DNA from: Alphaproteobacteria bacterium
Lineage (GTDB): Bacteria > Pseudomonadota > Alphaproteobacteria > Rhizobiales > Devosiaceae
Assembly (NCBI GenBank): GCA_018820005.1
Contig: JAHJOS010000682.1
Location: 1-5,993 of the forward strand
DNA: 5,993 bases
Direction: 5' to 3'
The translations under genes were made by a program, and so were the position numbers. Shown here piece after piece: positions 1-5,094 of this stretch (position 1 is the stretch's first letter; each line of letters begins with the position of its first letter). The notes beneath the pieces were generated by a model. The model saw nothing but the letters and a program-made list of their open reading frames with translations, was not told the origin of the DNA and did no database searches.

Positions 1-615
1 ATCCTGCTGGCAGGCGGCCTCGCCGCGCTGCCCGCCCTGCCCGGCGGCCCCGAAGACGACGCCGATGCAGCCCTTGCTGATATGGCCGCCGCCCAGGTTG
101 GTGCCAACGACTGTGTCATTGCCCTGACCGCCAGCGGCAAGACGCCCTATCCGATCGCTGCCGTTGAGGCCGCCCGTGCCGTGGGTGCCGCCACCATTGG
201 CATTGCCAACAATCCCGATGTGCCGCTGTTTGATCTTGTCGATGTCGGCATCTGCCTGCCGACACCGCCCGAAGTGATTGCCGGCTCGACCCGTATGGGT
301 GCAGGCACCGCGCAAAAGATCGCCCTCAACATGTTCTCCACCATGGTGGCGATCCATCTGGGCCATGTGCACGATGGCTATATGGTTGGCCTTGTTCCCG
401 ACAATCTCAAACTGCGCGACCGCGCCAAGCGCATCGTGATGGCCATTGCCCGGATCGAGGAGGCGCAGGCCGGGCACTGGCTGGAGCTGGCTGATGGCTC
501 GGTCAAACTGGCCATCCTTTTGGCAGCTGGCGCGCGCGACCTAGCGGCGGCCAGGGCGCTGCTCGAGCAGAGCAAGGGCAAGCTGCGCCCGGCGCTGGCG
601 CAGCTGGGCGGCTGA
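1..615 (+). CDS. murQ: MurQ-like N-acetylmuramic acid 6-phosphate etherase, C-terminal part (5' end outside window)
   Basis: The reading frame is open from the first base to the TGA at 613-615, giving 204 residues. E. coli MurQ has about 298, so roughly 95 N-terminal residues are missing. MurQ is a cytoplasmic SIS-domain enzyme that cleaves the lactyl ether of MurNAc-6-phosphate to GlcNAc-6-phosphate and D-lactate during cell-wall recycling. Family landmarks are visible. AGG...GPEDD is near the left edge, and its Glu (fragment residue 18) aligns with the proposed catalytic Glu114 of E. coli. ASGKTPY matches the phosphosugar-binding ASGRTPY. GSTRMGAGTAQK is followed by NMFST, and a helical tail resembles the small MurQ C-terminal domain. 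Differences from E. coli are G for K in STRMKAGTAQK and an altered LGKVYGNLMVD segment, here LGHVHDGYMVG. A related SIS etherase with a shifted substrate is therefore possible. The ATG at 82 is internal, because the homology continues upstream of it. Confidence 0.88.
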   Translation: MLLAGGLAALPALPGGPEDDADAALADMAAAQVGANDCVIALTASGKTPYPIAAVEAARAVGAATIGIANNPDVPLFDLVDVGICLPTPPEVIAGSTRMGAGTAQKIALNMFSTMVAIHLGHVHDGYMVGLVPDNLKLRDRAKRIVMAIARIEEAQAGHWLELADGSVKLAILLAAGARDLAAARALLEQSKGKLRPALAQLGG

Positions 616-670
616 GTCTTTTCAGAACTTTCATTTCATTGTGACAGGCCGCGGATAGAAAAAATCGGCA

Positions 671-685
671 GGCCGCACAACGGCC
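671..685. other. Small GC hairpin downstream of the murQ-like gene
   Basis: GGCCG (671-675) and CGGCC (681-685) form a perfect 5-bp stem around a CACAA loop, 55 bases after the murQ-like stop codon. It has no T-tract on the plus strand, so it is not a clear intrinsic terminator. An A-run lies upstream at about 659-664, which would be a T-run for minus-strand transcription, but it is set off from the stem. It may mark the end of the upstream transcript, with low certainty. Confidence 0.25.
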
Positions 686-852
686 CACGTCATTGGTATC
701 AGACAGGAAATCGGCGCAGGCTGGTCGCTTGTGGCCACCGGGCTATGACAGTGACACGGCTGCCCTCAAAGCCATTGCCAGGTTCAAAACGAAGCGGCAA
801 AACTCACTTAAGCTACTACAAAACAAAGTCTTTTCATGGCGATAGACCGGAA

Positions 853-868
853 GGCGGCACCAGCCGCC
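853..868. other. GC-rich perfect stem-loop
   Basis: GGCGGC (853-858) and GCCGCC (863-868) are perfectly complementary around a four-base ACCA loop, which would make a very stable hairpin. No T-tract follows on either strand, so I do not call a terminator. If transcription starts upstream, this would be a structured element in the long leader of the transporter operon. The role is unknown. Confidence 0.4.
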
Positions 869-899
869 ACGCGTTCATCAGCCGGATGCACCACTGTTA

Positions 900-920
900 C
901 ACAACTGTCGCACAGCTGTG
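900..920. promoter_or_regulatory. Paired dyad, candidate regulator site
   Basis: CACAACTGT (900-908) is repeated as CACAGCTGT (911-919), matching at 8 of 9 positions with an 11-base offset, about one helical turn. The second copy lies inside the perfect 10-bp palindrome CACAGCTGTG (911-920), and the first is a near-palindrome (ACAACTGT). Such phased dyads are typical of sites bound side by side by dimeric regulators. No regulator is identified, and the site lies about 175 bases upstream of the binding-protein start. Confidence 0.35.
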
Positions 921-1033
921 ATTTGTACCGCGCAGTCGCCATCACCCCGGGTGCAGATTTTCGCTTGAATTGTTGCGAGAGCTGGCGTTTGCTCTGGTTT
1001 GGGTGAGGTTGACGCAAGATCGATGAAACCCCC

Positions 1034-1051
1034 GGGCAAATCACTTTGCCC
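1034..1051. promoter_or_regulatory. Perfect inverted repeat (GGGCAAA-TCAC-TTTGCCC)
   Basis: GGGCAAA (1034-1040) and TTTGCCC (1045-1051) are exact reverse complements around a four-base TCAC centre. As RNA this forms a 7-bp tetraloop hairpin followed by only three T residues (1052-1054). That is too few for a confident terminator, but attenuation is conceivable. As DNA it is an 18-bp operator-like palindrome. It sits 42 bases before the binding-protein start and directly precedes a second dyad. Confidence 0.5.
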
Positions 1052-1054
1052 TTT

Positions 1055-1078
1055 GGAATATCTGTTCCACGAACAGAT
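1055..1078. promoter_or_regulatory. Candidate operator: 8-bp inverted repeat with overlapping GGAA-N6-TTCC
   Basis: ATCTGTTC (1060-1067) and GAACAGAT (1071-1078) are perfect inverted repeats around CAC, ending two bases before the Shine-Dalgarno sequence. Overlapping them, GGAA (1055-1058) and TTCC (1065-1068) are separated by exactly six bases. From memory, GGAA-N6-TTCC is the motif recognised by the RpiR-family repressor IolR in Sinorhizobium. RpiR-type proteins carry SIS domains, and one of them (MurR) controls murQ in E. coli. TGTTC...GAACA also recalls half-sites of DeoR-type GlpR, but the 3-base spacer is shorter than in GlpR sites. Which protein binds here, if any, is not shown. Confidence 0.45.
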
Positions 1079-1080
1079 TC

Positions 1081-1088
1081 AGGGAGAG
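1081..1088 (+). promoter_or_regulatory. Ribosome binding site of the binding-protein gene
   Basis: The purine-rich AGGGAGAG lies five bases before the ATG at 1094. It is the strongest Shine-Dalgarno in the window and fixes the start of the binding-protein gene, as expected for the most highly expressed component of an ABC importer. It begins two bases after the 1060-1078 inverted repeat, so protein binding or RNA folding there could affect access to it. Confidence 0.7.
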
Positions 1089-1093
1089 ACTGA

Positions 1094-2242
1094 ATGAAAC
1101 GGCGCGATTTTATGCTCGCTGCTGGCACTGTTGCCGGCGCACTGATGCTGCCCCGCATGACCTTTGGCGCTGAAGGCGTCATCGATGTGTATTTCTCGTC
1201 GGACCAGAACGTCATCGACTTCTGGACCAACGTCGTAAAGCCCAAGTTCGAGGCGGCCAATGCTGGCCTGACCCTCAACCTGGTCGACGGCGGTGATGGC
1301 GCCGGCGTTGCGGCCATCGCCGACCGCGCTCTGGCGGCGATGGCCGCTGGCAAGGACCCGCAGGCCGACCTGCTGGAAGGCTTCGACACCCGCGTGACGG
1401 TCGACGGTATTGCCAAGGGACTCTACGTCGATTTCGAAACTGCTGGTCTGTCCAACTATTCCAAGGTCAATCCGCTGGCGTTCGATATCCCGACCAACCT
1501 TCCCTATCGTGGTTCGCAGGTTCTTCTGGCCTATGACACCACCAAGCTGGACCCGGCCGGTGTTCCAAAGACGTTTGCCGATCTGGTTGCCTGGATCAAG
1601 GCAAACCCCGGCCAGTTCATCTACAACCGCCCCAACAAGGGCGGTTCGGGCGGCAATTTCGTGCGCCGCGCGATCTATGAAGTCAACGGCAACGACCCCA
1701 CCAAGTTCAAGGTCGACAACTACACGGCCGAAGCGGGCGAAGCCATGCTGACCCCCGCATGGGAACTGCTGATGGACTTGGCACCGTCCCTGTTCGACGG
1801 TGGCGCCTACACCTCTGGCAATACCCAGTCGCTGCAGCTGCTCGGCCAGTCTGCGGTGACCATGATCCCGGCTTGGTCCGATCAGGCACTGTCGGCCATC
1901 GCCCAGGGTGTTCTGCCCGAAACGACTGGCCTGGTTCAGCTGCAGGACCTTGGTCTGCCCGGCGGCTTCACCAAGCTGGGCGTTCTCAGCAATGGCGCCA
2001 ACAAGGACGCAGCCCTCAAGCTGGCCGATTTTCTGCTCAGCGAAGAGATCCAGTCGGCTGTGCTGACCGAACTGGGCGGTTTCCCCGGCGTGTCTTGGGA
2101 CAATGTTTCGGCCGAGCTGCGCGAGCGCTTTGCCGATATCGTACCGACCTCGATCCCCAACTTCCCAAGCGGCGATTGGGAAAAGGCCATCAATGATGGC
2201 TGGTACCGCGCCGTTGCACCAAATGTGGATCCCGCCTCGTGA
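1094..2242 (+). CDS. ABC transporter periplasmic substrate-binding protein (family 1; iron/spermidine/thiamine-like)
   Basis: This 382-residue protein begins MKRRDFMLAAG, followed by a hydrophobic stretch and a likely cleavage after Gly25 (MTFG|AEG). The RRDF pair resembles a twin-arginine (Tat) signal, so export in folded form is likely. The mature part has the usual two-lobe binding-protein pattern: an opening beta strand (VIDVYFSSDQ), the hinge-like YRGSQVLLAYDTTK (138-151), the PKTFADLVAWIKANPGQF block (158-175), GQSAVTMIPAWSD (251-263) and the late ALKLADFLLSEEIQ helix (307-320). The YDTTK...FADL...NPGQF layout resembles COG4134/YnjB, ThiB and PotD-type proteins. I do not see the paired tyrosines typical of ferric-binding FbpA. 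The ligand is not recognisable. The start is supported by a strong ribosome binding site, and the stop overlaps the next gene by four bases. Confidence 0.88.
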   Translation: MKRRDFMLAAGTVAGALMLPRMTFGAEGVIDVYFSSDQNVIDFWTNVVKPKFEAANAGLTLNLVDGGDGAGVAAIADRALAAMAAGKDPQADLLEGFDTRVTVDGIAKGLYVDFETAGLSNYSKVNPLAFDIPTNLPYRGSQVLLAYDTTKLDPAGVPKTFADLVAWIKANPGQFIYNRPNKGGSGGNFVRRAIYEVNGNDPTKFKVDNYTAEAGEAMLTPAWELLMDLAPSLFDGGAYTSGNTQSLQLLGQSAVTMIPAWSDQALSAIAQGVLPETTGLVQLQDLGLPGGFTKLGVLSNGANKDAALKLADFLLSEEIQSAVLTELGGFPGVSWDNVSAELRERFADIVPTSIPNFPSGDWEKAINDGWYRAVAPNVDPAS

Positions 2243-3114
2243 CAACCGATACCGCGGGCAGCGTTTCGCCCGTTCAACCCCATCGCGGGAGGCCAATTGG
2301 CCTCCTGCTCGTCGCCGTTCCAGTGCTGATGGTCGTCTGGCTTATCATCTGGCCCATCATTTCGGCCGTGATCACCACCTTGTGGGTCAAGACGCCCGAG
2401 GGTGACATCTTTTCCATCGAGACCTACCGTTTCTTCTTTTCAGACGGCTATAGCCTCTCCAATTTGGGCATGACGCTGTGGACCACAGGCGTGTGCGCCA
2501 TCCTGCTGCTTGTCGTCTGCCTGCCCATCGCGCTCTACCTGCGCTTTGCCGATAGCCGCATTGCCGCATATGTGCAGGGGCTGGCGATCTTTCCGATGTT
2601 CGTTCCCTCGATCATCCTCAGCTTTGCCTTCATCCGCGTTTTGGGTCCCAATGGCACCGTCGATCTGGTGCTCAATGCCGTGGGCATGCCCAAGATCCGC
2701 TCACCCTACCTGACCCCCTGGGGCCCCGTGATCGGTCTGGTCTGGGACAATATCCCATTGACCGTGCTGATCCTGCTCTCGGGTCTCGGCAGCGTCTCCA
2801 ATCAGGCAATCGAGGCCGCCCGGGATGTGGGTGCAGGCAAGATTGCCGTGCTGTGGCACATCATCCTGCCGCGCATTTCCAATTCGATCCTGGTGGCGAT
2901 TTCGTTCGCCGTGCTCGGCATTTTTTCGGCCTTCACCCTGCCCTATGTGCTGGGTCCGGCTGCGCCCGAAATGATGGGCCCCTTTATGCAACGGACCTTC
3001 CGGGAACTGTTTGAGCCACAGACCGCCATCACCCAGGCGGTGGTCACTTTCGCCTTCTGCATCGTGTTCGGTCTGTTCTATGTCTACTCCGTCGCCAAAA
3101 ACAGGGCGCCCTGA
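2239..3114 (+). CDS. ABC transporter permease, first subunit
   Basis: This 291-residue inner-membrane protein starts with GTG inside the GTGA overlap with the binding-protein stop, which suggests translational coupling; only a weak GGA precedes it. About six membrane segments are visible, near residues 20-45, 76-100, 110-135, 162-182, 215-240 and 264-286. The cytoplasmic EAA loop is clear at 192-211 (EAARDVGAG...ILP) and is where the ATPase docks. A polar periplasmic stretch (about 50-75) follows the first helix. Length and layout fit the PotB/FbpB-type binding-protein-dependent permease family, which forms a heterodimer with a second permease. The next ATG follows the stop codon directly. 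Confidence 0.9.
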   Translation: MTTDTAGSVSPVQPHRGRPIGLLLVAVPVLMVVWLIIWPIISAVITTLWVKTPEGDIFSIETYRFFFSDGYSLSNLGMTLWTTGVCAILLLVVCLPIALYLRFADSRIAAYVQGLAIFPMFVPSIILSFAFIRVLGPNGTVDLVLNAVGMPKIRSPYLTPWGPVIGLVWDNIPLTVLILLSGLGSVSNQAIEAARDVGAGKIAVLWHIILPRISNSILVAISFAVLGIFSAFTLPYVLGPAAPEMMGPFMQRTFRELFEPQTAITQAVVTFAFCIVFGLFYVYSVAKNRAP

Positions 3115-3933
3115 ATGAGTACCCTTGTGCGTCGTCGTACCGATTGGACCGGCATCACTTTCGCTGTCGTCCTTACCCTCGTCATCGTGTTGCCGCTTCT
3201 GGTCGTTGGCACCTGGGCCTTCACCAATGTGTGGCGCTATCCATCCCTTATTCCGCAGGAATTCGGGCTGCGGTTCTGGAATCAGACGCTGGCGCGTGCC
3301 GACGTCTGGAGCTCGATAAGCATGAGCCTGACGCTGGCCGTCACCGTGACAGTCCTATCAGCCGTAATCTGCCTGCCGGCTGCCTATGCCTTTGCCCGTA
3401 TGGAATTTCCGGGTCGCAGCATCCTCTTCTTCTCGTTCCTGGCTGGCCACGCCTTCCCCAAGTTCGGCCTGCTCGTCGCCATCGCCGGCATCTTCCTGCA
3501 GCTCAACCTCATCGGCACCTTCTGGGGCGTAGTGTTGATCCAGCTGGTGGGCACGCTGCTGTTCATGATCTGGATTCCGGTGGCCGCCTTCCAGGCTGTC
3601 GACCGGCGGATGGAGGAAGCGGCGCGCGACGTTGGCGCCACGCCGATGCGTGTCTTCTGGTCCATCACCCTGCCCCAGGCCGGGCCGACCATTGCTGCAG
3701 CAATCCTGCTCAGTTTCGTGGGCACCTTCTACGAAACTGAAGGTGCCTGGCTGATCGGCGCACCCCAGGTGCGCACCCTGCCCGTGCTGATGATCTCGTT
3801 CATCAACAACCAACCCGTCATCCAATATGGCGCCGTCCTGTCGGTACTGTTGTGGGTGCCCAGCTTTATTGCCCTGATGTTCGCCCGCAAGGTGGTGAAT
3901 TCGGGCTCGTTTGCCCGCGGCTTCGGGGGCTAG
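3115..3933 (+). CDS. ABC transporter permease, second subunit
   Basis: The ATG immediately follows the previous stop (TGAATG), and AGGG at 3103-3106 can serve as its ribosome binding site. The 272-residue product is the PotC-like partner of the preceding permease. It has an N-terminal helix (about 13-36), a periplasmic loop, helices near 68-95, 104-130 and 135-160, and two C-terminal helices (about 190-212 and 236-257). The EAA loop is at 168-187 (EAARDVGAT...TLP). Its EAA core matches that of the first permease (EAARDVGA), as expected when both contact the same ATPase dimer. It ends in a short positively charged tail. The stop codon overlaps the Shine-Dalgarno of the ATPase gene. Confidence 0.9.
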   Translation: MSTLVRRRTDWTGITFAVVLTLVIVLPLLVVGTWAFTNVWRYPSLIPQEFGLRFWNQTLARADVWSSISMSLTLAVTVTVLSAVICLPAAYAFARMEFPGRSILFFSFLAGHAFPKFGLLVAIAGIFLQLNLIGTFWGVVLIQLVGTLLFMIWIPVAAFQAVDRRMEEAARDVGATPMRVFWSITLPQAGPTIAAAILLSFVGTFYETEGAWLIGAPQVRTLPVLMISFINNQPVIQYGAVLSVLLWVPSFIALMFARKVVNSGSFARGFGG

Positions 3934-3937
3934 GAAG
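3932..3937 (+). promoter_or_regulatory. Ribosome binding site of the ATPase gene
   Basis: AGGAAG overlaps the TAG stop of the second permease and lies five bases before the ATG at 3943. This spacing decides the ATPase start and couples its translation to the permease. Confidence 0.65.
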
Positions 3938-3942
3938 TCATC

Positions 3943-5025
3943 ATGTCGGTTCTGAACATCAAAGACGTCTCCAAGATCTTCCCCGGCGGCACGCGCGCCG
4001 TCGACACTTTCTCCCTCGATGTCGCCGATGGCGAGCTCGTCTGCCTGCTGGGACCCTCGGGTTCGGGCAAGTCGACGCTGCTGCGCATGGTGGGCGGCTT
4101 TGAGACCCCGACCAGCGGCCAGATGACCATCGACGGCGATGACATCACCCATGTGCCGCCCGAGCGCCGCCCGACCGGCATGGTGTTCCAGAGCCATGCG
4201 CTTTGGACCCATATGAACGTATTCAAGAATCTGGCGTTCGGCCTCAAGCTGCGCAAGGTCGCGCCAGCCGAGATCAAGCGTCGCGTCGAAGCCGTACTCG
4301 AACTGGTCGGTCTGGGTGGATATGGCACCCGCGCCGTCACCCAGCTCTCCGGCGGGCAGCAGCAGCGCGTGGCCCTCGCGCGCTCGCTGGTGCTCGAACC
4401 CAAGATCCTGCTGCTCGATGAGCCCTTTGCCAGTCTGGACCAGCATTTGCGCGAACGGCTGCGCGAAGAGGTGCGCGACATCCAGCAGCGCCTCAAGATC
4501 ACCACGCTGTTCGTCACCCATGGGCAGGACGAAGCCCTCTCGATGGCCGACCGCATTGTCGTCATGCGCGATGGCAAGACCGAACAGATTGACCGCCCCG
4601 ACATCGTCTATCGCGAACCCCGCACGCCCTTCGTGGCTGGCTTCATCGGCACGATGAACCTGATCGAGGGCACCGTCGCCAACGGCGTGTTCAGCAAGGC
4701 CGGTTATTCGACACCGGTTCCGGTTGCCGATGGTCCGGCGACCCAGGCCATCCGTCCCGAGGCGCTTGAGCTGACCCTGGCCACCGACAACGCCCAGGGC
4801 AAGGTTCACCGCGTCACCGATTTTGGCACCCATGGTCTGGTCGATCTTGAACTGCTCGACAGCACGCGCATCAAGGCCATGGTTTCCCATCCGGGCCTGT
4901 TCCAACCCGGTCAGGGTGTGGCGCTCGCGCCCAAGGCGATTGCCGCCTATCGCGATGACATTCTTATCCATCGCGGCGCCCTGACGCCGGAAATTGCCGC
5001 TCGACGCGAGACGATCGACGCCTGA
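3943..5025 (+). CDS. ABC transporter ATP-binding protein with TOBE-like C-terminal domain
   Basis: This 360-residue cytoplasmic ATPase powers the importer. All core motifs are present: aromatic Phe13 at the A-loop position, Walker A GPSGSGKST (37-45), Q-loop at Gln83 (MVFQSHALW), signature LSGGQQQR (135-142), Walker B ILLLDEP (155-161), D-loop SLD (164-166) and switch His193 in VTHGQDEA. The residue after the switch histidine is Gly where PotA and MalK usually have Asp (VTHDQ). Residues from about 235 (GTMNLIEG) to 345 form a beta-rich TOBE-type regulatory domain with the RPEALEL motif typical of PotA/UgpC/MalK-class proteins. Length agrees with that class. It is the fourth gene of a tightly packed set, nine bases after the second permease. 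Confidence 0.93.
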   Translation: MSVLNIKDVSKIFPGGTRAVDTFSLDVADGELVCLLGPSGSGKSTLLRMVGGFETPTSGQMTIDGDDITHVPPERRPTGMVFQSHALWTHMNVFKNLAFGLKLRKVAPAEIKRRVEAVLELVGLGGYGTRAVTQLSGGQQQRVALARSLVLEPKILLLDEPFASLDQHLRERLREEVRDIQQRLKITTLFVTHGQDEALSMADRIVVMRDGKTEQIDRPDIVYREPRTPFVAGFIGTMNLIEGTVANGVFSKAGYSTPVPVADGPATQAIRPEALELTLATDNAQGKVHRVTDFGTHGLVDLELLDSTRIKAMVSHPGLFQPGQGVALAPKAIAAYRDDILIHRGALTPEIAARRETIDA

Positions 5026-5028
5026 ACC

Positions 5029-5094
5029 GGCAAACCACGTGCAAACAACAGGCAAAGTGCATGCAAAACACAGGCATGCACGATGCAAACTGCA
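5029..5094 (+). repeat. Six tandem imperfect 11-base repeats at the ATPase-GDPD junction
   Basis: Six consecutive 11-base units begin at 5029, 5040, 5051, 5062, 5073 and 5084. Each starts (G/T)GCA, and five of the six start (G/T)GCAAA. Units 1, 3 and 5 begin GG; units 2, 4 and 6 begin TG, giving a 22-base super-period. For example, 5040-5054 and 5062-5076 match at 13 of 15 bases. The array starts just after the ATPase stop and runs into the first possible GDPD codons. An 11-base period puts every copy on the same face of the helix. It could be a multi-site protein-binding element or a relic of slippage. Confidence 0.6.
5057..5081 (+). other. Stem-loop immediately before the first GDPD start codon
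   Basis: GTGCATGC (5057-5064) and GCATGCAC (5074-5081) form a perfect 8-bp stem with a nine-base loop, ending one base before the ATG at 5083. The only Shine-Dalgarno-like AGG for that ATG (5072-5074) sits at the loop-stem boundary. There is no T-tract, so it is not an intrinsic terminator. It could damp translation from 5083 or protect or process the mRNA between transporter and GDPD parts. Confidence 0.45.

Larger units (their letters stand above)
616..1093. other. 478-base intergenic region rich in dyad elements
   Basis: No convincing protein gene lies between the murQ-like stop and the binding-protein start. The region looks less coding-like than its flanks. It contains a direct repeat of CAGGCCGC (645-652 and 669-676), a GGCCG/CGGCC mini-hairpin at 671-685, a GC hairpin at 853-868, paired dyads at 900-920, and two perfect inverted repeats at 1034-1078. 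A 56-codon frame (836-1006) has no ribosome binding site. I could not pick a sigma-70 promoter with both boxes at good spacing; TTGACG at 1009-1014 is a -35-like hexamer without a matching -10. The promoter of the transporter operon presumably lies here. Confidence 0.7.

Noticed and set aside
836..1006. Small plus-strand open frame of 56 codons in the intergenic region, with several Cys residues
   Set aside because: No Shine-Dalgarno precedes the ATG, the coding character is poor, and the frame runs through the hairpin at 853-868 and the dyads at 900-920. A leader peptide cannot be excluded, but nothing supports one.
1009..1014. TTGACG as a sigma-70 -35 box
   Set aside because: No acceptable -10 hexamer lies 16-18 bases downstream, where the sequence is C-rich with CCCGGG.
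1034..1054. Intrinsic terminator or attenuator at the GGGCAAA/TTTGCCC hairpin
   Set aside because: Only three T residues follow the stem, so a terminator call is not justified. It is kept as an inverted repeat.
808..1416. Minus-strand open frame of about 200 codons spanning the intergenic region and the start of the binding-protein gene
   Set aside because: Much of it is antisense to the binding-protein coding sequence, the rest covers dyad-rich noncoding DNA, and no domain is recognisable.
1094..2242. Assignment of the importer as a ferric iron (FbpABC) or spermidine (PotABCD) transporter
   Set aside because: Only general family layout supports either. The paired tyrosine ligands of FbpA are not seen, and the GDPD neighbour points elsewhere, so no substrate or gene symbols were assigned.
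1079..2296. Long minus-strand open frame (about 405 codons) opposite the binding-protein gene
   Set aside because: It mirrors the plus-strand gene almost exactly in extent and has no recognisable domain. The plus strand has a signal peptide, a strong ribosome binding site and family motifs.
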